From: Nothopassalora personata
Taxonomy: Eukaryota; Ascomycota; Dothideomycetes; Mycosphaerellales; Mycosphaerellaceae
DNA length: 64,000 nt
NCBI GenBank assembly: GCA_033816765.1
Contig: CM066291.1
Coordinates: 3,100,001 to 3,164,000 of the forward strand
Direction: 5' to 3'
Below are positions 52,812 through 63,071 of the stretch, one piece after another. Within the stretch, counting starts at the first letter, position 1, and each line of letters begins with the position of its first letter. The notes beneath the pieces were generated by a model. It saw nothing but the letters and a program-made list of their open reading frames with translations. It was not told the DNA's origin and did no database searches. Both the position numbers and the translations under genes were made by a program.

Positions 52812-53982
52812 ATGGCGTTAGCAGTACTACAAGCTGCGCAGCAGTTGGCGTTGCTGTCACCGTCGTTCGAGCAACCAATCACGCCCAGTCAGACTGTAAC
52901 AGTGTCATGGAAGTCGCCTTACGAATTCACAAATGTCGAGGTCTTGCAAGGTCCTGACAGCAATGGCGCGTATCAAACGGATATACTGGCTGGTGAGTAG
53001 ACTGTGGAAAACGAGGTCAGCATGGTTTCTGACCAAGTTGGCAGCAAACGCCACACAAGACACGAATACTCTCTCGTGGACAGCAAATTCGGCCCCGGGC
53101 AATGACTTCAGCATACCTTTTCTGTTCCGGTTACAAAAAGGCGACCTGCCGAATGATTGCGTACTATGCACTACCACGACCGCTGCATTCCAGGTTGTAG
53201 ACCCGAACGCTCCAGCGCCAGATACATCTAATCCGCAAGCGACGTCTGCTGAGACGGCAGAGATGATGCTATCAGCTACAACAGCTGCAACAGAGGCGAC
53301 GAGTAATCCGAGCACGGATTCTGCGACTGAAAGCACCATGCAAGCGGCGTCGAGCACAGTGGAAGCTACATCCGCCACATCGGCTTCCGAAACGATGGCT
53401 ATGCCAACTGAATCAAGCACAGATACCGCAGCAGCAGCAGCAGCAGCAGCCACCTCATCCTCACAAACACCAGCGGCATCTCCCTCCTCCCCCGCCGCCA
53501 TGTCCAGCGCAGCGTCATCCTCAGCAGCCTCCCCCACATCCTTCCAACAAACAACCGAAGAAAACTACCGCATGCCCACCAAAGAGAGCCTCGCCCTGGG
53601 TCTAGGAATCGGAATCCCCGTCGGTCTCTTCGCCATCGGCATGGTCGTCTTCCTCATCTGGGACAAGAAGCGCAAGCAGAGAAAGTATGTAAGTGGCCAA
53701 AATACATAAGAGGTAGGCGTGACTTACTAACATGAGGGTGAATTATAGGCATCAGCAGAGATGGGATATGATGAACAGCGACGAGGAGAAGAAGTAGGGA
53801 AGAAAGGGGTGAATGTGGGGGTGAGGGAAAGGGAGAGTCGGGGGAGTGGTTGGACGAGTAAGGAGAGTCAGACCTCCGGGAAGAGTGCTGAGAGTTATCA
53901 TGAGAGGTTTGAGTTTGAGGAAGATGGGAGAGTGAGAGAGAGTTGGTTGGAAGAGGCTGTGAGGGCTGGGAGAGATACGTGA
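52812..53982 (+). CDS. Ser/Thr-rich single-pass membrane protein (Kre9/KNH-like N-domain)
   Basis: Exons are 52812-52992, 53045-53688 and 53749-53982 with introns GTGAGT...GGCAG and GTAAGT...TATAG, giving 352 residues. The N-domain (SPSFEQPITPSQTVTVSWKS, FRLQKGDLPND) resembles the Ig-like Kre9/KNH domain of fungal wall proteins. A Ser/Thr/Ala-rich region with a run of Ala codons (GCA repeat near 53430-53450) follows, then a membrane helix (LGLGIGIPVGLFAIGMVVFL) and a basic stop-transfer (KKRKQRK). The layout suits a wall-stress-sensor-like or mucin-like surface protein. A clear signal peptide is missing, so a 5' exon may be absent from this model. Confidence 0.7.
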
Positions 53983-54366
53983 GCGTGATGATGAATGTAG
54001 CGTGGTATGGTGCTTGGTGATGCGTTAGAGCGTAATGATTCATGTAATGATCAGATGTTTGATGTCGGTTATGAGTACAAGACCCAGCTCTTAGTCCTAA
54101 GTCCATCCTTGATGCGATCAATGGGCGTTGTCGATACAAAGAGACTCCGTATTGCTCGCGCTAAAACTGTTCAGGTCGCTGCGCTCCAGTCTTCCTGCCG
54201 TCGTATATGAGATGTTTTGGCTCAAAGGAATGCTGAGGTCATCGATATTTAGAGTTTGAACACACCTCAGGCACATACTCCATTGTAGTACATTCTATGA
54301 GCAGAAAACAATGTCTGTACTCGTCAGCATCTTCTCCCACCTTCAAGTAGAGAGCTACAAAAGAAA
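53983..54366. other. Intergenic, nothing recognised
   Basis: About 380 bp; presumed promoter of the acyltransferase gene. Confidence 0.4.
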
Positions 54367-55977
54367 ATGTGGCTACCTCTACCCGACTTCCTAATCCATG
54401 CCTTCGAATCCACATTCACCGCCGAGCCAAGACCTGGCTTGATTCCCATTCCTGGCACAAAGCCCTTAACCATCGAAGCAGTTCTCTGCCCAGTCCTGCT
54501 GTATTACATCGCCTTGCTGCTCCTACCACCCCCACCACCACCAAAAGTCGCAAGCTTCCACATCGGCACACTTCGAAATGTACTGGCGATATGTGCAGCG
54601 TACCTGTTCTTCAAGCTTCCACTAGCATACCACGTCCCACAGAGTATTGGACTCACCTATCAACTTGGCTTGGTCGGGCTGTACGGAGGTCTGAGAGTCC
54701 TGGACGCATTTTTAATCAGCTACTACGGCTTCGGCCATGTCCCACGCCGAGTGCGTTACTACCATAACACTCGACCAGAGACACCTCGATCTGAGGCGAC
54801 GCCTCGCCCGTGGTCTGATGGGGGACCGATGAAGAAGCCGTCTCTGGCAGAGCCTGCTGAGGACTCTCGGAAAGTGAAGGCGAATATTTCGACGAAAGCT
54901 ACTGGTAATGATGCGCTCGCTGTGCCGAAGCGGCCTAGCATTCAACGAGGAGTATCGCAATCTGACATGCTTGAGAATATGACCAGCCAGTCATATTCTG
55001 ACATTCTGTCGAGAGACGAGAGCTACACGACGATGCTGAGGAAGCTCATCGATGGGCCGAAACCGATTCCAGTGGATGAGATTGCGGTGACAGAGGACGG
55101 CTATCCACATGGCTTTGCCGATCGTGCAGCGTGGGCTTTGGAGTTGGAATTGTCGATGCGAGGCGTCGGCTTTACCTGGACTACAGCGGATGTGCGACAT
55201 ACCAAGAAGACGTGGCTGCCAACTCCCCAAAATCGCTTGCACTCGATCTTGGTGCATGTAGGCCCAGTCCTGGTGGTAGCATGGGCTATTATCAAGACAA
55301 CATATGTCAATCGATTGGCACCTATGGAGGAACGAGTTTCGCCGCCTTGCTCTCCATTTGATGAGTTGAGCTTGGTTGAGCAGTATGTTCTGACTGCAGC
55401 GCTAGGTGCCTTCTTAATGGCTGCATTCTCTCTTGGACACAGCATGTTCGCCATCATGTGCGCACCTCTCGCACCTTCGCCGCTAGCGTTCTTTCCCCAG
55501 CTGTACACCACACGGGTGTGGGACATAACCTCAGCTCGAGGGTTCTGGTCGTACGGATGGCACCGGCTGTTTGCTCGTCTTTTCTTGGTTTGGGGCGTTT
55601 GGCCAGGCGAATGGGTCGAGCGCAAGCTGACAGGCAAGTCGTCGGATCAGCGAGCGGATTTTGGCAAGATACTTGGTGGTTTCTTGAGCTCCGCTCTAGT
55701 GCATTCTTGCTGTGTACGAGGCACGCTAGGCGGTAGATGGAGTGATGCGGCAGGTGAAGCCTGGTTCTTCACGCTGAATGGAATTGCTGTGCTTGCAGAA
55801 GAAGGCGTGAGACGAAGTGTCCATCGACGGCGCCGCAAGCATAAGCAAGGAGAGAGCCAGTGGTACGATGCATGGGTTGGTAGGGTCTGGTGGATTGGTG
55901 TGCTGCTGACCACGGGTCGCAACTTCGCAAGAGGATGGGCGAAAGCTGGGCTGGTCAGAGAGATGGCTTTCATGTGA
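54367..55977 (+). CDS. Wax-synthase-like membrane-bound O-acyltransferase
   Basis: A single-exon gene of 536 residues with several membrane helices (VLCPVLLYYIALLLLPPPPP, HVGPVLVVAWAIIKTTY, LTAALGAFLMAAFSL). The wax synthase/MBOAT_2 signature is complete: ITSARGFWSYGWHRLFARLF, followed by the probable catalytic His in FLSSALVHSCCV. Such enzymes esterify fatty acids to alcohols or to secondary metabolites; many fungal members sit in terpenoid clusters. An unusual hydrophilic insert (about residues 135-270) separates the first helices from the catalytic part. Substrate unknown. Confidence 0.85.
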   Translation: MWLPLPDFLIHAFESTFTAEPRPGLIPIPGTKPLTIEAVLCPVLLYYIALLLLPPPPPPKVASFHIGTLRNVLAICAAYLFFKLPLAYHVPQSIGLTYQLGLVGLYGGLRVLDAFLISYYGFGHVPRRVRYYHNTRPETPRSEATPRPWSDGGPMKKPSLAEPAEDSRKVKANISTKATGNDALAVPKRPSIQRGVSQSDMLENMTSQSYSDILSRDESYTTMLRKLIDGPKPIPVDEIAVTEDGYPHGFADRAAWALELELSMRGVGFTWTTADVRHTKKTWLPTPQNRLHSILVHVGPVLVVAWAIIKTTYVNRLAPMEERVSPPCSPFDELSLVEQYVLTAALGAFLMAAFSLGHSMFAIMCAPLAPSPLAFFPQLYTTRVWDITSARGFWSYGWHRLFARLFLVWGVWPGEWVERKLTGKSSDQRADFGKILGGFLSSALVHSCCVRGTLGGRWSDAAGEAWFFTLNGIAVLAEEGVRRSVHRRRRKHKQGESQWYDAWVGRVWWIGVLLTTGRNFARGWAKAGLVREMAFM

Positions 55978-55996
55978 ATGGCCTGGTAGCGTTTTT

Positions 55997-57520
55997 TTAA
56001 TCGACAGCCTGCGCCTGCTCATACGTTGGCCTGGATGTATCGCTTCTGTTCTGATCACTCGATTTTGACGCCCCTGCTTTCGACTCCTCGTATGTGGGAA
56101 GCTCGTCATCGCTCGAGCCGTTTATAGTGGAAGGTCCTGCTTCAGATGGCGGCGCATCCCAGCCAGTAGCATTGCCGTAGTCCAATGGGGGTGGAACCAT
56201 GATGATCCCGCAGTCTCTGGTCACACGAACGCCCTTGTTTGCGATCTTGAACTGCATCGATAGGCGCAAGTTGTACTGTCGTGACACTTTGTGATGCTCA
56301 AAAGAGCTCGGATGGTTTTGGATGTGGTCGGTTGTGAATACCGCGGTGTAGTCGTTTGCTTTCGAAAGCTCCGATGGTCCACTTCGGTGGCGGCCCATTG
56401 TTTGAACAACGCGTTTGTCGTGGCAAGAGCCGCGTCCCACAATTCGCTGGCTGGTGTCGACTGCCGTGAATGCCACAATGTCGGCTTTGAACTGCTCCAA
56501 TATGGCCTCCGGAAAGAAAGATGCCGAAGTTCCGTCCTCGAGTCGTCGAAGAGCCACCTCGAAGCTCAGCTGTTGCCCTGGAAAGATGTGCTGTGGATGA
56601 GTGCAAATTATCTCCATGGCGAAGGTCGGAAAGTGGCTCGAGGTGAAGACTGCCTTGGCTTTCTGCTTGAAGCCAGATGGGCGTTGATCTTCAGGCAGCA
56701 AGTTCTCGGTCTGCACTTTCGCTCGATTCGTGAAAGTCGTGATGCCGCTATCTATGAAGGCTTTAGGTGGCCGTGGCTTTTCATACCTGACTATCGGGGC
56801 ATCGTGTGCTGGGACATGTCAGCTTCTGCAAGGGAGAAATTTAGGGCAAGTCTGACGGCTCATGCTGTTTTCTAAGCCGAATGGCAAAATTGTAGACGTA
56901 GGATTCACTGCAGGCCGATCAGCAGATGTTGAAAGGCATGGCAAGGCAAGGCTGTATAATTTGCATCTTGCCCTCCCTGCTGCAGGTTGGCCGAGAGGAC
57001 TTTTGCACATACCTTTCGGAACGTTTGCTTTGATGTCAATGCCAGGCATATCGATGGTCGCGCCAAGTGCATAGACCACTGCAACATCGACAATGTCGGG
57101 ATAGTCTGAGTAGTGCTGACTGAAAGTTGGTGGCAGAGCATCAATGCCACCCCCAAGGAAGTATGTCCCCGTTGCGGCTGCATCGGCGGGAAAACTGGCT
57201 GTGAATGGTAGCTGGCGCACATCCTCCACCTCGGCCTTGAAGGATTCGTCGTAGACAGGGAACGTCAAGGAGAACAGCGATATACCGTGGCTCGTGGGCA
57301 TCTCTCTATCACGCCTGACGCGGATCCTGATGGCGCCATGGAGAACTACAGTGACTTTCAGCGGTCCAAACAGCGGTGCCGTGGCCGTATTCTTCTTGAA
57401 GATGCCCGTCTGCGGTTTGTAGGTCAATATGACCTGACCGGTGATTTTGTCATCGGGCCCAAAGTGAGGACGCGATCCACCGTCGACACGGACTTGGGCG
57501 ACAAGTTTGCCTAACTTCAT
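55997..57520 (-). CDS. Arrestin-like protein with PY-like motifs
   Basis: Exons are 57013-57520 and 55997-56808, giving 439 residues; the 204-bp intron (GTATGT...TCCCAG) is long for this window. The arrestin N-domain has DDKITGQVILTYKP and PLKVTVVLHGAIRIRVRRDR; the C-domain includes PGQQLSFEVALRR and NLRLSMQFKIANKGVRV. The tail carries DDELPTYEESKAG and RPTYEQAQ, PY-like motifs that in alpha-arrestins recruit Rsp5-type ubiquitin ligases. It may thus act as an adaptor for membrane protein ubiquitination. An alternative acceptor near 56826 exists but gives a poorer reading. Confidence 0.82.
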
Positions 57521-57909
57521 CGTGCAGACGGGTGGGAGGGATGTTCATCAGCTGTGTGTACCATCAAGATTCATGTGCAGTTTTCGGTAGCAGTGTGCCG
57601 ATGATCAATGGGCTGGAGTATGAATATGAAGCTGTACTGTTGTCCAGATAGTTGTTACATGTGTCAACGGCTGCCTCAAAGAGTCTTGCCGCAGTACGCG
57701 GATTGAGTCGCAGTGTGGCAACGGAAGGAAGCTGCGGTCGAGGACTCTGAGCCGAGCTTCGGCACGTCACATCCGAAGCCAAGCTAGGCTCAATCAGGCT
57801 TCAGGTAAACACGGCAGGCGCGAACCGTGCTATCGCGAAACACTCCATTCACTCGCCAGCAGGAGCAACACACAAAGCAAGTATTATCGCGCATATACAT
57901 TTAAACAGC
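57521..57909. promoter_or_regulatory. Shared upstream region of the arrestin and pcs1 genes
   Basis: About 390 bp between divergent starts; no element identified. Confidence 0.4.
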
Positions 57910-59471
57910 ATGCCACCACGTGCAAAAGCTATTTCTGCACGTGCAGGTGGAGATGACAGCGAAGACGACCTTGCAGTGACCACAATCCATGCGAGCACCG
58001 GCGCAGAGAACAAGCGCGCTGCTGCGGCCAAAACAACCAAAACAAAGGCAACTGCGCGTCGAGTGAGTATCGGCAAGCCAGCTGCCAAGCGTAAGGCAGC
58101 ACCAAAGCGAACACGCAAGGCATTGGAGGATCGTACCAACATCCCAGACGGCAACGAGACGGAAGAGGTCGAGGCATTCGACGACGAAGACATGGCAGCC
58201 ACCGCGAAACCGAAAGCGAAGCGCGCGAAGACAACGACGACGCGCAAGAATGCTGCCAAGAATGTCGAAGAGCCTGCGAAGAAGAAAGCCCCGGCGAAGA
58301 GAGGACGTCCAGCAAAATGCGCGCCTTCACCCGAGCCATTGATGACAATTCCGGAGACACAGCCTGATCCAGACCAGATGGAGGACGTGGAGCAATCGAT
58401 TGAGGCCGAGCCAAATATGGACATCTCTAAAGAGCCGACGCCGCCTCCACTTCAGAAGTTTGTGCAACGAGCGCCTTCTGCCTCTGTGCAGCCATTGTTG
58501 CCGCGTCCCAGCACAAGAGCAGGATCCGCGCAGCCGGGATATGCGCGACCTCGTGAGCGGAGTGGAAGCGCAAGTGGCACTGAACGACGTGGCGGAGATC
58601 CCGAGCTGAGAAGGCAACTCCGTGATATCACCAAGAAGTACGAGAATCTACAGCTGAAGTACGAGGGACTGGAAGAGCTTGGCAAGAAGCAGACTGAGAG
58701 CAACTTCGAACGGCTGAAACGGGCGAGCGACCAGAAAGCCAGGGATGCACATGAGCTGATCACGTCGTTGAAGAAAGAGCTGGCCGAATTGCGAAAGTCC
58801 ACATCGTCCGATACTTCGGAAACGACAGGTCTCCAGAAGCAGGTGGACACATTGAACGCATCGAACGAAAAACTCACGACAGAACGCGACGACTTGAAGA
58901 GCAAGCTGCAGGTGTCGCAGAACGAGGTCAAGAGTCTAGAAGCGAAGCTTTCGAATGCACGACAGCAGATCTCGAACAGCGCAGACGAAGCAAAAGCGAT
59001 AGCAGCCAAGAAGCCAAACGGTGTCATTTCTTTGAACACAACCGAAGCCTCAAAAGAGGCCAAGATGAAGGAGGACCTGTACTCGGACTTGACTGGACTG
59101 ATTATCATGGGTGTCAAGCGCAATGAAGGCGAGGACGTCTACAAGTGTGTGCAGACTGGACGCAACGGGAGTAAGTATACGGCCTTTGATTTTGACAATG
59201 CCAGTACTGACAAATTCCAGCTCTGCAATTCCACCTCTCAGTCGGCAACGACTCGACCACACCAAATCCAAAAACTCCGTCCGGGCTTCGATACGAGGAC
59301 GCCGAGTTCGCATACGAACCATTGTTTGACGAGAAGAATGACAAAGCACTGTTGGACATTCTGCCCGACTATCTCACAGAAGAAATTTGCTTCCCTCGAA
59401 ACCATGCACAGCGCTTCTACAGCAAAGTTGTTGACAGTATGACGAAGAAGATTGTGGTTGAAGACGATTGA
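57910..59471 (+). CDS. pcs1: Monopolin complex subunit Pcs1/Csm1
   Basis: Exons are 57910-59170 and 59221-59471 (intron GTAAGT...TTCCAG), giving 503 residues. The N-terminal 200 residues are basic and AT-hook-like (KKAPAKRGRPAK). A coiled coil spans about residues 230-370 (LRRQLRDITKKYENLQLKYE). The C-terminal globular Csm1 domain begins LTGLIIMGVKRNEGEDVYKC, crosses the intron and continues LQFHLSVGNDS, YEDAEFAYEPLFDEKND and LPDYLTEEICFPR. Pcs1/Csm1 with Mde4/Lrs4 crosslinks kinetochore microtubule sites and prevents merotelic attachment; it also acts at rDNA. Confidence 0.92.
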
Positions 59472-59905
59472 GTTTGGTAATGATGCCGGTGGTGTTTGTT
59501 GGACAGTGGCACGATTAAAGATGAACATGAGGTCTGTGGCATTGGTGTTTGTGGCGTTAGCAGAGATGCCTGACCTGCAGGGAGCGGTTTCGTGTTGTTT
59601 ATGGAATTACCGTATGGCATTACCGCAAGCGAGCGAGCCTCTCATCCGCGGACAAGCTGTGTGCCACTTCCTCTTTGACAACGAAGCGATCTGCATGATG
59701 CGATCAACCACGGGCGTTGCGCACAGCTGAACACTCAAAATGGGAATCCGGCAGAAGCGCTCAGCTTCGATCTCTGTTTTCTCTTGCTTTCCGTCCAGAT
59801 AACAACACCAATATTGTGTACTGATCTCGTGCAGCTGAGTCTTAGACTAATAAGCCTGACTGAAGGGCTAGAGACCCGGCGAGTGCGCGCTCGCCACGAT
59901 CAAGC
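59472..59905. other. Intergenic, nothing recognised
   Basis: About 430 bp; only short frames. Confidence 0.4.
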
Positions 59906-60840
59906 ATGAAGACCGAGAGCGCCAAAGACAACACCGCCGTCTTAATCGATGCCGACAATGTCTCGCACAAAATCATTGCAGCATTGATCGCAGAAGTCGC
60001 CAACTATGGCGACGCCGCTGTCAGTCGCAGCTATGGCGACTAGACAAGTCCGACCATGAATGGCCGGATGCAGTGACTGCTGGAGCATTCCCTTGTGCCG
60101 ATCCAGCAGTTTGCACACACCACCGGCAAGAATGCCACGGATGGTGCCATGATCATCGACGCTATGGATGTGTTGTACACTGGTCGATTCGCCAGCTTTT
60201 GCATCGTCTCTAGCGATAGTGTCTTCCCCCGTCTCGCTGCTAGGTTTCGTGAACAGGGCGTCACCGTCACCGTCACCGTCTACGGCGTCGACAACAGGCA
60301 CAATACACATCGCGCTTTTGTAGCCGCTTGCAATGAATTCCATCTACCTCGATGTTCTGCAAGTGCAACCAGATGAGCCTAAGGACGTTGTGTCATCATT
60401 GTCTGCCCCTGATACCCTCAAGGCCTATGATAGGGTCCTATTCATCACAGCACGCAGAATCCACTGGGTTGTTGCAGCGCCTGTCTTTCAGACCTGAACC
60501 GCCTGGTCCCGACCTTTTGCCGCGCAGAGAACCAGGTCCTCTCCAGCTCGATGGCGCTGCGATATATGGGCTTAGGACTGCCATTACTAGCAGCGCGTGC
60601 TACGGGGAGGATTATGCAAACTTGGCGGAAGTCGGTCTGAAGCTCGTCAAAGTCTCGCCAGACCTTAAGGCGCGCAACTATGGAAGTCCTCGCCTCAGCA
60701 AATCTTTCAAGGCATCTGGGATTGTTGAGATCAAGGTGAAGCCGAGAGTAGTGGGAGCGCCGTTGCCATGGTTCGTCTTCAAGAGTAAGTCTAGGTGCCA
60801 CGGGTCAAGGAAGGTGTTGGAGATCGCAAAGGCTAGATGA
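59906..60840 (+). pseudogene. NYN-domain / OST-HTH (LOTUS) protein gene, inactivated
   Basis: The start reads TAVLIDADNVSHKIIAALIA, the NYN nuclease fold with its first acidic residues. TAG at 60041 replaces the Trp of YGDW, and TGA at 60074 follows. The same frame then continues through KNATDGAMIIDAMDVLYTGR and CIVSSDSVFPRLAARFREQG, where a GTCACC hexamer is repeated three times. A one-base insertion at 60341 moves the reading to IYLDVLQVQPDEPKDV. A further shift near 60480-60530 leads to NLAEVGLKLVKVSPDLKARN, the C-terminal OST-HTH/LOTUS domain. Two nonsense and two frameshift lesions make loss of function near certain. Intact relatives are putative RNA-degrading proteins. Confidence 0.75.
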
Positions 60841-61299
60841 GATCTTAAGAACGTAGAGTGAATGCTGGCCCTCTTTGGGGCATTTTTGTTGCTTCCTATT
60901 CTTCGGGTTCTTCGGGTCCTTCCTTGGGGCCTACAGGATCGCTTGTCAAAACTCAGCGGCCTGAGCTTGCTGAATAAGGTATGTGGTCCGCTCGACAGTG
61001 CATACAGCTCCACTTCACCTTTTGTAGCAGGCTCATGCAGGTGCGGAAGGTGGTGTCGGAAGCTTGGCAGTCCATATGCCCCGAGAAAGCTGTCCCTGGC
61101 CATCACGGCGCATGCTTGGCGTCATGCCAACGGCTTAGCTGGCATTGATAAGCAAACTTTGTACGACGACCACATGCTGTACCTGGAGTGCTTGGATCAC
61201 AGAACGTCATACAGCTGCGGCATTGCCCACCCGGCTGCGTTATAAAATGCTCTCGTTCAGCCTGTTGACGAATGAGTCAAGTTGCATACAGCCGCCATC
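60841..61299. other. Intergenic, nothing recognised
   Basis: About 460 bp; no gene recognised. Confidence 0.4.
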
Positions 61300-62388
61300 A
61301 TGCTCTTCCTCAATTCTGTGAGCTTCATGATCGCCCTTGTCATTCAGGCCACCGCTCTCGTCCCATTCTCAGAGTGGTCTCATGCTCGAATCCAGCTTCA
61401 AGACACCTCAATCTACTTCCGCTATTCTCCCTCTGGCAAGCCACCTCTCCTCCTCATCCATGGGTTCCCCCAGCATAGCCCGACCTGGGCCACTATCGGT
61501 CCAATCCTCGCCGAACAATACACCGTAATCGCTCCCGACAACCGCGGAAGCGGCGAGTCTGCCCTCGCAGTCAGCGACAACTATACCGCACCAGCAGCAG
61601 CAGAAGACCACCTCGCAGTGCTCCACTTCCTAAATATCTCCAAAGCATTCGTTGTCTCCCACGATAAAGGAGCCGGAATCGCCACAGCATTAGCCTTCGA
61701 ACACCCTGAAGTAGTGGAGAAGCTGGTACTGATCGAGTATGCCTTGCCCGGTGGAGGCTATTACACTACCTGCACGACCTCCAATCAACTTTACCGGGAC
61801 TGGCAGCTCGCCTTCTTCGCCGTTCCCGATGCAGCGTCGTACTTCATCCAGGGTCGGGAGAAGGAGATGTTAGCATGGTACTTTTACCATGGCTCGTATA
61901 GTGGAAACGCGGCGATCAGTAATGACCTGCTTGAGACGTACGCACGCGCGATTTCCAAGCCTGGGTTTCTGAGAGCTGGGTTGCAGTACTTCGGCGCGGC
62001 GTTCTGGGAGCAGGGATATTGGGCGAGGACTGTGGCAAGCAAGGGCAAGTTGCAGATGTCGACGCTGGCGATGGGCGGTGAGGCGAGTTTTGGTGCAGTG
62101 ATTGAGCAGGCTTGGTCGCCGTATGTGGAGGACTTGGAGGCTGATGTGATTCCGAAGGCTGGACATTGGATGGTGAGTTTCAAAAGATGCGGGACAGCTT
62201 AAACTACTCTGATCAGAACTTCGTAGGGCGAGGAGAATCCTGTCTGGACCGCGAACAGGGTATTGAGGTTTCTCGGGAATGCATCCTCCGTTCCTAGCGT
62301 GAAGCTATCGTGGTTGGAGGACACGATTACCATATTTGGGAACCTCGAAGGAGCCATGTTGACTCCTGGTACGAACGGCACGCGTTAG
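61300..62388 (+). CDS. Secreted epoxide hydrolase-like alpha/beta hydrolase
   Basis: Exons are 61300-62172 and 62227-62388 (intron GTGAGT...CGTAG), giving 344 residues. An N-terminal signal (FLNSVSFMIALVIQATAL) precedes the hydrolase core. HGFPQ (54-58) forms the oxyanion region, APDNRGSGES follows, and the nucleophile elbow is VVSHDKGAG with Asp122 as nucleophile. An Asp nucleophile marks the epoxide hydrolase / haloacetate dehalogenase branch rather than serine esterases. The catalytic His is in AGHWM, directly before the intron. Substrate unknown; secretion suggests action on external compounds. The frame is open to a TTG at 61282. Confidence 0.85.
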
Positions 62389-63071
62389 CCGTGCTAGATG
62401 TTGGAGAAGAGAGCGAGGGGAGCTTCACGCGATCATGACTGGTGCTGGGGCGCTGATAACAAGTCCGACCGTTCTAGCTATCTTTCGACCTGGATTATCT
62501 TATAAACGTCATCCTGCGACCTGGGCGTACGAAGATCGCATGTATTGCGGTGTCCAGTGGTATTCCTGATATAAAGGGGCTGTCGTTGGCCTGGATGTTA
62601 CCATATATCGGCCAGACTCGATCATACGCCATGTCTGAGACGTCAATACCCGGTACCTCTAGTTTCAGTCGCACCTGGTAAGAACGTTGGTTGGTGCTGA
62701 TATGCCTGCTCTTACCAGCAAAGGAAAAATGACAGTGCAGCACTCCATCTGTTCCGCACTGGGCAGATAGCCTGGACCAGTATATGGGATGACCGACAGG
62801 AGCACGCAGATCCAACGCCCAGGGTGGAAGTCCTAACAAAGCCAGTTCAGCCCCGTATTGACAGCGGACCCACTACTTAAGTATAATCGCAAAGTCGCCA
62901 GTGCGGATCAGATAGTCCGCAAGTCGCAAGCTGATAAGTCCGCGACACAGTCGCACAGAATCGAGCCAGACTCCGCCACCGGACGGCGCTGAGAAAGAGC
63001 GGTACTTTCACATACGCCCAAATCTAAACAGGGTATCACTACACCACCTCGCCCTTTCACCCTCCCCTGCA
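62389..63071. other. Intergenic between convergent genes
   Basis: About 680 bp; a minus frame (62495-62839) is open but unrecognised. Nothing else is seen. Confidence 0.4.

Noticed and set aside
52905..53537. 210-codon Ala/Val-rich minus-strand frame
   Set aside because: Antisense of the Ser/Thr/Ala-rich region of the membrane protein; no independent support.
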